The notes: generated by a model not told the origin, from the sequence alone. A stretch of DNA of 20,565 bases from a bacterium (GCA_030640905.1 DAOWIM010000306.1:1-20565); one strand, 5' to 3'. Positions 7,200 to 15,602 are shown, counted from the stretch's first letter. Made by a program: numbers and translations.

Positions 7200-8476
7200 T
7201 GCGGAAGCATACAGATGTTTCCGCGGAGAGATTCATCCTCTCCCGCGAGTTTTTTGGCATGAAACTTGGCCTTAAGAACATAGGTGAGTTTCTTGAATCG
7301 ATAGGTTCCCCCCAACAGCAATACCCGACAATCCATATCGCCGGTACCAACGGCAAAGGTTCCACAGCCGCCATGCTTGCCGCTATCCTCCGAGCTGAAG
7401 GCTACAAGACCGGCCTGTTTACATCACCACACCTGATAACGCTCCGGGAACGAGTCAGGGTAAACGGTCGCATGATTTCAAAGCCGTCGCTCACTGGTTT
7501 TGTGAATCGACATCGCCGGGAATTAACACGCCGCCAGTTGTCATTTTTTGAAGTGGTAACGGCGATGGCATTCGATTATTTCCGGCGTGCAAAAGTTGAT
7601 GTTGCCGTTATTGAAACCGGTCTCGGTGGTCGCCTTGATGCTACCAACACGTTGCAGCCAATCCTGACCCTCACCACCGAGATAAGCCGTGACCATGTCG
7701 AGATTTTGGGGCAATCGTTACCAAAGATCGCGCGCGAGAAAGCTGGGATAATCAAGAGCAGAGTTCCGCACCTGATTGGTCACCTGCCCGACAGTGCCGA
7801 AAAAGTCATCCGCGATACCTGCCGGAAACGCGAAGCGCCGCTTCAGAAACTGTTGCTCAAAGATTATCGTCTCTACCCAAATGAAATGGCCTTTACCTAT
7901 ACCGGCAATGGATTGGCCGGCAAGAAGCTGACAACATCGTTGCCGGGCGTTCATCAGTTGAAAAATGCCGCCCTCGCAGTTAAGGCTATAGCTGTCCTGA
8001 AGGGACAGAATATGGCGGTGTCCGGCGAGGCTGTCAGAGACGGTTTGTTACAAACTGACTGGCCCGGCAGATTCCAGATCATCCGTCGCCGTGGGCATCC
8101 GACCGTCATACTTGATGTTGCCCACAACACCACCGGCGTCAGAGCGTTTGTTGACTCGTTCCGGCTGGTTTTTCCGGACCGGAAAGCGAAGGTTATCACC
8201 GGTTTTGTCAAGCGCAAAGAGCACCAGAAGATGCTGGATTCTCTCGCTCTGATTGCCGAGGAGTATCTGGTTGTTCCGTTGCGCAGCCGCAGGGGTACTG
8301 ATGTAAAGGCTTTGATGGCCGAAATCAACTGGCGGGAGATTCCCCATCGATCGATAGGTTCACTTGTGACGGCTTGTCGGAGAGTACGGAAGTTGTGCCA
8401 ATCGGACGATATTATTGTTGTAATCGGTTCGCATTTTCTGGTTGGTGAATACCTGGATAAGAATGGGTTGATATGA
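7199..8476 (+). CDS. folC: Bifunctional folylpolyglutamate synthase / dihydrofolate synthase
   Basis: About 425-residue Mur-ligase-fold enzyme that adds glutamate to dihydropteroate and/or extends the polyglutamate tail of folates. ATP-binding HIAGTNGKGSTAAML, then TSPHL, ETGLGGRLDATN, the DHVEILG and IAREKAGIIK segments, and the C-terminal VILDVAHN are all present. GTG 7196 is an alternative start one codon upstream. ATG 7199 is preferred because GGAG at 7188-7191 is then about 7 nt away. The last four bases (ATGA) contain the start of the following kinase gene, so folC and the kinase are translationally coupled. Confidence 0.95.
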   Translation: MRKHTDVSAERFILSREFFGMKLGLKNIGEFLESIGSPQQQYPTIHIAGTNGKGSTAAMLAAILRAEGYKTGLFTSPHLITLRERVRVNGRMISKPSLTGFVNRHRRELTRRQLSFFEVVTAMAFDYFRRAKVDVAVIETGLGGRLDATNTLQPILTLTTEISRDHVEILGQSLPKIAREKAGIIKSRVPHLIGHLPDSAEKVIRDTCRKREAPLQKLLLKDYRLYPNEMAFTYTGNGLAGKKLTTSLPGVHQLKNAALAVKAIAVLKGQNMAVSGEAVRDGLLQTDWPGRFQIIRRRGHPTVILDVAHNTTGVRAFVDSFRLVFPDRKAKVITGFVKRKEHQKMLDSLALIAEEYLVVPLRSRRGTDVKALMAEINWREIPHRSIGSLVTACRRVRKLCQSDDIIVVIGSHFLVGEYLDKNGLI

Positions 8477-9846
8477 CGGATGAACGACCACATAGACGTT
8501 TGGCTGATCGTTCGCCAACGGGTTCGCCGGGCGGAGGGCCCCATCTGCCGACAGCAGTCGATGGTGAGGAAGGGATAGCTGCGCTCACCGAATCAAATCG
8601 TCAGCTCAAGCGTAAGATATTCGACCTCTACACGATCTTTGAGATCAGCCGCAATTTCAACGCTCTTCTGGATTATCACACTCTACTGGATACGTTTCTT
8701 CTGACCTCGCTGGCCCAGGTTGGTGCCGAACGGGGCGCGGTATATCTTCAGGACAGCGATACCGAAAACAGATTTGTGCTGACCAAGAAACGAGGATCGG
8801 GGAAATTTCCCGAACTCAAGCATGCCTTTACGACGGCATCCCCTCTGGCCGATCATCTGGCCAGACTCAACCGTCCGGAGCTGATATCAGATATTCTCCA
8901 ACATATTACTGATCCCGCTGAGAGGGAGATCATTGAGAATTTCAATCCCGGTCTGATTGTGCCGCTGATGTTTCAGACCAACCTTACCGGTATGATGATC
9001 CTCTCGGACAAAGTTTCATCTGCCGAGTTTACGATGGGCGACGTTGAGTTTCTTTCGATCCTCGGCAGCCAGATTTCGGTTGCAATCGAAAACTCGCGTC
9101 TCTATGAGGCAGAGACGAAAGCTACCGAACAACTGCGGGCCGCCCAGCAACTTCTTGTCGACTCCGAACGTCTGGCCGCTCTGGGAGAATTGTCGGCCAA
9201 GGTGGCCCATGAGGTGAACAACCCGCTCGGCATCATCAAGAACTACATGCTTCTGCTAAAAAGGTCGGTTGCCGATAATCCGGAATCGCTTGAATATGCC
9301 GAGATCACCAGTCAGGAAATTGACCGGATTGCTCGGATTGTGAAGGAACTGTTAAACTTTCATCGTCCCAAGAAAGAGACATTTCGGAAGACTGACCTTG
9401 TTCAGGTGATTGAGGAAACTTTGACCCTTCTGAAGACGCGCTACGAAACTCAGGATATCAAAGTTGTCACCGAAATGGAGCCTGACCTTCCGACAATATC
9501 TGCCTCGCCTGAAAATCTCAAACAGGTGATAATGAACATAGTCATGAATGCCTGCGACATTATGCCCGAAGGTGGTACGCTGACGGTTCAGTTGAAACGC
9601 GAGGACATGTGGCTGGTACTGTCTTTTAGTGATACTGGTCCCGGTATTCCCGATGAAACCGTCCCGAGGATATTTGAGCCGTTCTACACAACCAAGGAGG
9701 CCGGTAAAGGCACCGGACTGGGACTTTCGGTTTGCTACGGTATTGTCAAACAGCACGACGGTGCGATTACCTATCGCAATCTCCCTGACGGCGGAAGTTT
9801 TGTGATTCGTTTGCCGATACCATCGACAGAGGACACCGATGAGTAG
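8473..9846 (+). CDS. Cytoplasmic GAF-domain sensor histidine kinase
   Basis: 457 residues with no transmembrane segment. Order: a proline/glycine-rich N-terminus (1-30), a coiled coil (~35-60), a GAF sensor domain (~62-212), then a kinase core with phospho-acceptor H246 in KVAHEVNNPLGIIKN, the N box (NIVMNACDIMPEG, 355-367), DTGPGIP (387-393), EPFYTTK (402-408) and GTGLGLS (413-419). This core is the NtrB/PAS-kinase type that usually pairs with receivers of sigma-54 activators. The gene overlaps folC by 4 bases and the next kinase by 8. Its likely phospho-acceptors are the receiver of the next protein (D56) or of the NtrC-type regulator at 12091. What its GAF domain senses cannot be told. Confidence 0.93.
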   Translation: MTDERPHRRLADRSPTGSPGGGPHLPTAVDGEEGIAALTESNRQLKRKIFDLYTIFEISRNFNALLDYHTLLDTFLLTSLAQVGAERGAVYLQDSDTENRFVLTKKRGSGKFPELKHAFTTASPLADHLARLNRPELISDILQHITDPAEREIIENFNPGLIVPLMFQTNLTGMMILSDKVSSAEFTMGDVEFLSILGSQISVAIENSRLYEAETKATEQLRAAQQLLVDSERLAALGELSAKVAHEVNNPLGIIKNYMLLLKRSVADNPESLEYAEITSQEIDRIARIVKELLNFHRPKKETFRKTDLVQVIEETLTLLKTRYETQDIKVVTEMEPDLPTISASPENLKQVIMNIVMNACDIMPEGGTLTVQLKREDMWLVLSFSDTGPGIPDETVPRIFEPFYTTKEAGKGTGLGLSVCYGIVKQHDGAITYRNLPDGGSFVIRLPIPSTEDTDE

Positions 9847-11980
9847 ACCAAACGATAAGATATTCATTGTCGATGATGAAGAGCGCATGTGCAACTCGCT
9901 GGCTTCGTTACTTCGGGCCGAAGGGTACGATGTTGAAACGTTTCAGCAGTCAGAGGAGGCTGCCGAGGCGATTCGTGACCGAAAAGTGGATTTAGTGCTC
10001 TCCGATATCAAGATGCCCGTCCTCAGTGGTCTGGATCTGCTGAAGATAGCCGCCCAAATCGACGACGAAATCCCCGTGATTCTGATGACCGGCTACGCTT
10101 CTTTGCACTCGGCGGTCGAGGCGGTTTCACTTGGTGCCTACGACTACCTGCTGAAGCCGATTGAGTTTGCAGACCTGGCTCTGGTAGCAAAACGGGCTCT
10201 GGAGAAGAGACGGTCCGATCTGTCCAGACGCCAACTTATGGAAGAGCTGAAACTCTCCAATATGATTTTGAATCGGCGAATCAACGAGCTCAACGCTCTG
10301 TATGAAGCAGGCAAGTCTATTGGTTCCACCGTTCATCTCAGAGACCTGCTCAAACAGATTGTCACCCTGGCCTCATCGGTGACCGAAGCCCAGACCGGAT
10401 CGATCATGCTGCTGGATGACACTTCAAGTAGCCTGACTATCGAAGCAGCTATCGGGTTGGAACCGGAGGTTGTGGAAAAAACAGTTCTGCCGGTCGGTGA
10501 ATCAATCGCCGGATTTGTAGCTGAAACCGGCGAACCGCTGATCGTCAGCGATGTTGAAAACGACGAGCGTTTCCGCCGCATCAATCGTGAAAAATACGGC
10601 TCCGCCTCGCTGCTCTGTGTGCCACTGCTAATCAAGAACAAGGTGATCGGTGTCATCAACATGGCCAACAAGGAGGGTGGCGCGGTTTTTTCCGATGGTG
10701 ACTTCCGCCTGCTGACTACTTTTGCATCGCAGGCAGCAGTGGCTGTGGACGATGCCTACCAGTTTGAGCGAAACCGACGTCGGCTGTTAGAGTTTGAAAT
10801 CCTCCACGAAGTTTCCAGAGAGGTGCCCAACACCGAGTCGGTCAACGAATTCAGACGAGAACTGGTCGGCAAGCTGCAGCGTGTATTTCATGTTGGTTAC
10901 TCTATCTGGTTTCGGTGGGATGCTGAGTCGGATCACCTGATCCCTTCCGGCGTTTCGGGAGAGACAACCATCCCAGTTACTTCCAGCGGCGGGATTGACC
11001 TGCGAAAAATCAGTCAGGACCATATTTCGCTCGGTCCGATCAATCTGGACAAGATCAATCTCGATGAAATCGAACAGCTGTCCATGGTTGTGGCCGAAAA
11101 ACTGCGAGAGAATGATCATTACGTAAACCCCGGTCCAGCTTTTATGGCCGTTCCTGTCAAACAGCGGGGCGAGTTAACAAACGTTTTCTGTCTGGGAAGC
11201 TCCGGCAGGAAGCCGTACACCGCTGATGATATCTCTTTAGCCCAACTGGTCATCTCGCAGTCGGCTGTCCTCTTTGAGAAAGAGCGGTCGTTGCTCAATA
11301 CTACTCGACTACTGACGATGGGCAACATGATCTCCGAAATTTCCCACGATCTGCGCAAGCCGCTGACATCAATCAAGGGAGGGTTGCAAGTTCTCCGAAA
11401 ACGGTGGCCCGATCAGGCTGAATCTTCCGAAATGTTTCAGATGGCAGAAAGCGAAATCCAGCGGCTCAACGAGCTGGTACGGGAGCTTGTCGATTTTTCC
11501 AATCCCAACAGGTACCAAACCGAAAAAGTCGATCTTCGCAAACTTGTGGAAAGAGCCGCCGAGTTGATCCGGCCCGATATGAAAAAAACCGGGATCGAAT
11601 TTGATGTCAACTACGATGACGCCGACTGGGAGGTCGCCGTAAACAAAAACCAGATTATGGAAACCATTCTGAACCTCCTGATCAACGCGGTTGATGCCAT
11701 GCCTGATGGTGGCAAGCTGGAGGTAAGGGGATTTATTGAGCGACCAGACCACAAAAAAGAAGACTATCTCACGCTCCGCATCTCAGATACTGGCGTTGGT
11801 ATCAAAAAAGAAGATATTGCCAAGGTCTTCGACCGCTACTACACTACCAAGAAAACCGGTATCGGTCTCGGGCTGGCCGTTGTTGAACGAATAATGTCAG
11901 CTCATGGCGGCACTTTGACGGTGACATCAACTGAGGGCAAGGGAGCGATCTTTTCACTCTATTTTCCAATCAGCACCTGA
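9839..11980 (+). CDS. Receiver-GAF-GAF-histidine kinase hybrid
   Basis: 713 residues, soluble. The N-terminal receiver (1-122) has the acidic pair D12/D13, phospho-acceptor D56 in VLSDIKMP, T84 and K106. After a coiled-coil linker (~125-160) comes a clear GAF domain (~165-308), then a second, more diverged GAF-like domain (~320-482), then the kinase core with H503 in SEISHDLRKPLTSIKGG, an N box near 608-620, DTGVGI (650-655), YYTTKK (667-672) and GIGLGLA (674-680). A receiver at the front of a kinase usually means that its autokinase activity is controlled by phosphorylation from another kinase, here most simply the one encoded just upstream. The gene starts inside the end of that gene (8-base overlap). 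No terminator follows; 110 nt separate it from the NtrC-type gene. Confidence 0.92.
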   Translation: MSRPNDKIFIVDDEERMCNSLASLLRAEGYDVETFQQSEEAAEAIRDRKVDLVLSDIKMPVLSGLDLLKIAAQIDDEIPVILMTGYASLHSAVEAVSLGAYDYLLKPIEFADLALVAKRALEKRRSDLSRRQLMEELKLSNMILNRRINELNALYEAGKSIGSTVHLRDLLKQIVTLASSVTEAQTGSIMLLDDTSSSLTIEAAIGLEPEVVEKTVLPVGESIAGFVAETGEPLIVSDVENDERFRRINREKYGSASLLCVPLLIKNKVIGVINMANKEGGAVFSDGDFRLLTTFASQAAVAVDDAYQFERNRRRLLEFEILHEVSREVPNTESVNEFRRELVGKLQRVFHVGYSIWFRWDAESDHLIPSGVSGETTIPVTSSGGIDLRKISQDHISLGPINLDKINLDEIEQLSMVVAEKLRENDHYVNPGPAFMAVPVKQRGELTNVFCLGSSGRKPYTADDISLAQLVISQSAVLFEKERSLLNTTRLLTMGNMISEISHDLRKPLTSIKGGLQVLRKRWPDQAESSEMFQMAESEIQRLNELVRELVDFSNPNRYQTEKVDLRKLVERAAELIRPDMKKTGIEFDVNYDDADWEVAVNKNQIMETILNLLINAVDAMPDGGKLEVRGFIERPDHKKEDYLTLRISDTGVGIKKEDIAKVFDRYYTTKKTGIGLGLAVVERIMSAHGGTLTVTSTEGKGAIFSLYFPIST

Positions 11981-11995
11981 TCAACCTGCACCAAT

Positions 11996-12023
11996 TTGCG
12001 ATAATTCGGCAATAACTTATAAA
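11996..12023 (+). promoter_or_regulatory. Possible sigma-70 promoter of the NtrC-type regulator gene
   Basis: TTGCGA (11996-12001) and TATAAA (12018-12023) are 16 bp apart in the 110-nt gap before the regulator gene, giving an expected leader of about 60 nt. There is no intrinsic terminator before it, so the regulator may also be read from the upstream operon. Confidence 0.35.
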
Positions 12024-12090
12024 AGTGCCTTGATTTATCGCCTCTCTTTCCGATAATTACGGTTAGCATGTACTTGGAGCACAATAGCGC

Positions 12091-13512
12091 ATGAGCAAAG
12101 CAAAAACTAAGATTCTGGTTATTGACGACGACCCCAAAGTTTCGTGGATTCTCTCCGAGGGACTATCTTCAAAATTCGAGTTTGTGTCGGCTCGGGATGG
12201 TATCGAAGGTGTCCAGATGGTATCGACCGAGAAACCGGACCTTATTCTGCTCGATATCAAAATGCCCGGCATGAACGGCATTGAGGTTCTCGAACGCCTC
12301 AACAAGCTGGAGAGGCGCCCGGAGGTCATAATGGTCTCAGGTCATGGGGACACGCAGTTCGTGGTCGATTCGGTCAGGTTGGGCGCTGCCGAGTTTATCA
12401 ACAAGCCATTCGACGTACAGGAAGTTGAGATCCACATAAATGGTGTTCTGGAACGCAATCGCCTGCGTTCCGAAGTAGCTACTCTCAAGACCGAACTCGA
12501 CTCCAAGAATGCGTACGCCGGGTTTATTGGTGATTCCGAGCCGATGCTGAAGGTCAAAAGCATTATTGAACAGGTCGCTGATTCGGAACTGACCGTCCTG
12601 ATCCGGGGTGAGTCGGGCACCGGCAAAGAGATAGCAGCGCGTTCTCTGCACCAGCTTTCCAATCGCAAAAATAAGCCGTTTATCAAGGTCAACTGTGCCG
12701 CTATTCCGCGCGATTTGCTCGAAGCGGAGTTGTTTGGCTATGAAAAGGGTGCTTTCACCGGCGCGCATAAAAATAAGCAGGGTCGGTTCGAGCTGGCTAA
12801 CCGCGGGACTATTTTCCTCGACGAGATCGGCGATATGTCGATGGAGTTGCAATCGAAGTTATTGCAGGTTCTCGAGCAGCAGGAGTTTGTGCGAGTAGGC
12901 GGGATCAACAACATCCATGTCGATGTGAGGATCATCTGCGCCACCAATCGCAATCTCGAAGAAGCTATCCAGCAGAGAGAATTCAGGGACGATCTTTTCT
13001 ACCGTCTCAACGAAATCACACTGTTCCTTCCACCCCTGAGGCTTCACAGGGAAGATATCCCCCTCCTGGTCAACCATTTCATCGAGAAGTACAATCATTT
13101 GTACGAAAAGGACTTTGCCGGGATACCGGCCGAATCCCTCAACGAACTGGTTGCTTTCGACTGGCCGGGGAATGTTCGCCAGATGGAAAATATGCTTAAG
13201 CAGGTGGTAGTGCGAAGCGATGATTCGATTATTGTCGATCTGATTCGAGCCGCCGGTACTCCTGTGATCAGCACTCAGAATCTGCCAAGTAGTTCGCCGC
13301 TGACGACACCACTGCCGCCAACAGATGAACCGGAGTCTTATTCCCTCAAGGCGAGGATCGGGAAAACTGTTGCCTACGAAGAGAAGAAACTGATCTCCGA
13401 AGTCCTCACCAAGACAAACTGGAATCGACGCAAAGCTGCTGACATGCTCCAGATCAGCTACCGGTCGCTCCTGTATAAGATCAAAGATTATCAGCTCAAT
13501 TCGACGCAGTAG
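12091..13512 (+). CDS. NtrC-family sigma-54-dependent response regulator
   Basis: 473 residues in the classic order. Receiver (1-122) with D12/D13, phospho-acceptor D55 in LLDIKMPG and K105. AAA+ domain (~142-385) with Walker A GESGTGKE (173-180), the sigma-54-contacting loop GAFTGA (220-225), Walker B FLDEIGD (242-248), and the ATNR and DLFYRL sensor regions. Then a Ser/Thr/Pro-rich linker (~390-415) and a Fis-type helix-turn-helix (~428-468, NRRKAADMLQISYRSLLYKI). All catalytic motifs are intact, so it should bind enhancers and activate sigma-54 RNA polymerase when phosphorylated. TTGGAG at 12074-12079 lies 11 nt before the ATG. It sits between the two cytoplasmic kinases and a gene with a sigma-54 promoter, which suggests a local circuit. 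Confidence 0.95.
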   Translation: MSKAKTKILVIDDDPKVSWILSEGLSSKFEFVSARDGIEGVQMVSTEKPDLILLDIKMPGMNGIEVLERLNKLERRPEVIMVSGHGDTQFVVDSVRLGAAEFINKPFDVQEVEIHINGVLERNRLRSEVATLKTELDSKNAYAGFIGDSEPMLKVKSIIEQVADSELTVLIRGESGTGKEIAARSLHQLSNRKNKPFIKVNCAAIPRDLLEAELFGYEKGAFTGAHKNKQGRFELANRGTIFLDEIGDMSMELQSKLLQVLEQQEFVRVGGINNIHVDVRIICATNRNLEEAIQQREFRDDLFYRLNEITLFLPPLRLHREDIPLLVNHFIEKYNHLYEKDFAGIPAESLNELVAFDWPGNVRQMENMLKQVVVRSDDSIIVDLIRAAGTPVISTQNLPSSSPLTTPLPPTDEPESYSLKARIGKTVAYEEKKLISEVLTKTNWNRRKAADMLQISYRSLLYKIKDYQLNSTQ

Positions 13513-13563
13513 TCGTCGTATCAGCCTGAAATAATTCACCAACCCCTCAAAATGCCTGCAAGT

Positions 13564-13575
13564 TAATACGTATTA
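13564..13575. promoter_or_regulatory. 12-bp perfect palindrome upstream of the sigma-54 promoter
   Basis: TAATACGTATTA is a perfect 12-bp palindrome, centred about 167 bp upstream of the -24 element at 13736. It could be a second activator site or be incidental in this A/T-rich stretch. Confidence 0.35.
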
Positions 13576-13639
13576 TACGCAATAGCATGCGCACAGTCGA
13601 ATTGGGAGAGTTATCGGCTCGACCGGATGTTTGTACCCG

Positions 13640-13664
13640 TAATGCATAGTGACACTATGTGTTA
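13640..13664. promoter_or_regulatory. Candidate enhancer (upstream activator site) for the NtrC-type regulator
   Basis: A 25-bp interrupted palindrome centred on A13652. The inner 15 bp CATAGTGACACTATG is perfect around one central base, and the outer TAA/TTA ends also match, so 10 of 12 symmetric pairs agree. It is about 110 bp upstream of the predicted sigma-54 start site, the usual distance for enhancers of this activator class, and it immediately follows the activator gene. Confidence 0.55.
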
Positions 13665-13734
13665 GCGGTTTGCTCTGAGTCCAGCAGATGTGTGTTCGGG
13701 GCGATATTTTTGGAATTAGGCTCAATTTCGCGGC

Positions 13735-13750
13735 TGGAACGATAGTTGCT
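13735..13750 (+). promoter_or_regulatory. Sigma-54 (-24/-12) promoter
   Basis: TGGAACgatagTTGCT matches the sigma-54 consensus TGGCAC-N5-TTGCW at all but one of the conserved positions (C to A), with GG (13736-13737) and GC (13748-13749) exactly 10 bp apart. The expected start is near 13760, which leaves a leader of about 32 nt before ATG 13793. The neighbouring GAFTGA activator gene and the palindrome at 13640 support it. Confidence 0.75.
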
Positions 13751-13792
13751 GTATATAAACTGAACAATTGCCTTTTGCAACTTTGGATTAGT

Positions 13793-14221
13793 ATGACTAA
13801 GACACAAACAGACAGTTTTTCCAAGGCACTCGATCTGGAGCTTCAGCGAGCAAAGAGGTATCGTGTATTCGTGTCGATGACTGTGTTCGATCTGTCATTC
13901 CTCAAAACCGATAATGGCGACTCCAGCGATAAGCTTGTAGCTGATTCACTTGAGTTGATCCGTGAAAATATCAGGTCAATTGATTCTGCTGCTGTGATCG
14001 GTGAGTACAAAATTGGTTTGCTTCTTCCTGAGACGCCGCGACAGGGAGCGGAGGTATCATCCCGCCGGATCGTTGAGTTACTCAAAGACCGATTGGCCAC
14101 CAAGCCCGATGGCAGTATCTCTGAGTTGGTCCCTCTGGAAATGGTGTCGTATCCCGATGCAGCCGGTGCTCGTAGTTTTTCTGAGTTCCTGAAAGATATG
14201 GCTGCTTCCAGTTATAATTAG
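13793..14221 (+). CDS. Small protein with a degenerate GGDEF domain
   Basis: 142 residues. The segment LELQRAKRYRVFVSMTVFDL (15-34) matches the start of diguanylate cyclase domains, and GEYKIGLLLPETPRQGA (70-86) matches the region around the active-site hairpin. There the signature GGDEF is replaced by IGEYK (69-73), and the metal-binding Asp and GTP-binding Asn region is also not recognisable. It should therefore not make cyclic di-GMP and more likely acts as a binding, scaffold or regulatory module. The frame is open back to 13688, but that start would lie upstream of the sigma-54 promoter, so ATG 13793 is chosen; only a weak TTGGA precedes it. Transcription is predicted to depend on sigma-54 and on the adjacent NtrC-type regulator. 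There is no membrane segment and no receiver domain. Confidence 0.75.
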   Translation: MTKTQTDSFSKALDLELQRAKRYRVFVSMTVFDLSFLKTDNGDSSDKLVADSLELIRENIRSIDSAAVIGEYKIGLLLPETPRQGAEVSSRRIVELLKDRLATKPDGSISELVPLEMVSYPDAAGARSFSEFLKDMAASSYN

Positions 14222-14253
14222 ATAATAAAGCAATCCCCCTCTACATGGAGAAT

Positions 14254-14277
14254 CGTCCATCCCCCCAGGACGGTTTT
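14254..14277. terminator. Weak hairpin between convergent genes, possible terminator
   Basis: CGTCC (14254-14258) pairs with GGACG (14268-14272) around a C-rich loop, followed by GTTTT on the plus strand. It lies between the ends of the convergent genes at 14221 and 14284. The stem is only 5 bp and the T-run is short, so it is a marginal terminator. Confidence 0.35.
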
Positions 14278-14283
14278 CCTATT

Positions 14284-15486
14284 TCAGAGATTGTCCGGAT
14301 CAACATCGCCAGCCTTGATAAGAAGGTATCTGATGACAGGCGGGCCGATTGTTTCGTAGATCAGAACTGTAGCCAGGATTATCGGCGTGACGATATGACC
14401 AAGGTTGGGGTTGGTACGGTTGATGATATCAACAAGCCCGATAGCCACACCAGCCTGAACAATCATCCCCAGACCGAGATGGCGTCGGATGTTGGTTGTC
14501 ATATTATGCCAGCGGGCAAATACCCAGACACCGATAATTTTACCGGCGACACGGGACACCAGATAAACGATACCGGCAATACCAATGGCAGGAAGCAAAT
14601 CCAGATGCAACGAGGCACCGGCTATGACGAAGAAGGCAATATACAGGGGCTGTTCGATCTGTCGCATCTCTATGTAAACGAGCCGATGCATCAGCGAGAG
14701 GTTGGTGGTTACTGCGCCCATGATCAGGGCTGCAAAAAGCGGTTGGAGATTGAACGTATTGGCCAGACCGGTGACAGTGAGAATGCCGGCTACGATTATC
14801 ATCAGAAGCTCGGCCTGGTCATCGATTCGTTGTTCCCATTTAGAAATGATCCAGCCGAGGCCGAATCCGATTATGAGTGAGCCGCCCAGTTCATAGACAG
14901 GAGCCAGAAGAGCGTAAAGAATTCCGCTGCCGCTGGTTGTCATCTGAACTATCGAAAAAGCCAATTGAAAAGCCAGGATACAGACGATATTGGAGGTGGC
15001 TACAATTGTGATGAGCGTATCGGTGAAGTCACCTTTGGCATCGTACTCGCGCATGACCAACAGAGGTGCCGCCGGGGCGGTGGCGATAGCGATTGTTCCC
15101 AGCAGGATAGCGGGGGAGGCGTCCATGCCAAAAAGCATCAGACCGCCCGTTGTCAGCACGATTACACCTATACTCTGACCGATAGTCAGCCAGAGGATTT
15201 TCTTCCCGACCGCTTGTATGTGATGTATCTCAAAAACGCCACCGATTGCAAACATGATCAAGCCCAGTGCGATATCGTTGATGAGGGAAAGACCAGCGAC
15301 GACTTCCGCTGAGACGAGGTGGAGGACCGAGGGGCCGATTAGAATGCCGGTCAGCAGATAGCCGGTTACTTTGGGCAGGTGAATCAGCTTGGCTGCCTTA
15401 CCTCCCAGCAGCCCCAGAAGCATCACAGCGCCAACAGGGGCCAGGTAGTGCTGGGTGAATGAAAATATGGGACTGGATTCCGGCAT
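14284..15486 (-). CDS. CPA2-type cation/proton antiporter
   Basis: About 400 residues, almost entirely hydrophobic, with 11 to 13 predicted membrane helices of the Na+/H+ exchanger (Kef-type) fold. Typical early motifs are LPKVTGYLLTGILIGPS and ALGLIMFAIGG; the later VSRVAGKIIG keeps a conserved arginine. There is no C-terminal TrkA-N/RCK domain, unlike full-length KefB/KefC (~600 residues). At the ion-binding helix, where CPA2 carriers commonly have DD or ND, this protein has SN (S176/N177 counted from the TTG at 15519). ATG 15486 is chosen as start; TTG 15519 would add 11 residues, and neither has a clear Shine-Dalgarno sequence. It follows valS on the same strand after a 116-nt gap. The transported ion is not predictable. 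Confidence 0.85.
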   Translation of the reverse strand: MPESSPIFSFTQHYLAPVGAVMLLGLLGGKAAKLIHLPKVTGYLLTGILIGPSVLHLVSAEVVAGLSLINDIALGLIMFAIGGVFEIHHIQAVGKKILWLTIGQSIGVIVLTTGGLMLFGMDASPAILLGTIAIATAPAAPLLVMREYDAKGDFTDTLITIVATSNIVCILAFQLAFSIVQMTTSGSGILYALLAPVYELGGSLIIGFGLGWIISKWEQRIDDQAELLMIIVAGILTVTGLANTFNLQPLFAALIMGAVTTNLSLMHRLVYIEMRQIEQPLYIAFFVIAGASLHLDLLPAIGIAGIVYLVSRVAGKIIGVWVFARWHNMTTNIRRHLGLGMIVQAGVAIGLVDIINRTNPNLGHIVTPIILATVLIYETIGPPVIRYLLIKAGDVDPDNL

Positions 15487-15602
15487 GCGGTCAATGTACA
15501 ATCGCCCGAGGTCGGGCAAAAGTATAAATTCGATCCGCGGTGGTGGCGATAGGCTACATGTATAAAGACCCGCAGCTTACTGATAGTTCCAGGTGATGCT
15601 TC

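Noticed and set aside
11985..12000. Sigma-54-like CTGCAC...TTGC before the NtrC-type gene
   Set aside because: The GG of the -24 element is missing and the spacing is one base short; the sigma-70-like pair nearby is a better candidate.
13501..13520. CGACG...CGTCG hairpin overlapping the NtrC-type stop codon
   Set aside because: The stem is 5 bp and no T-run follows, so it does not look like a terminator.
14245..14880. Plus-strand open frame of 211 codons opposite the antiporter
   Set aside because: Its composition is that of the reverse of a membrane protein gene, it has no recognisable motifs, and it is fully covered by the well-supported minus-strand antiporter.
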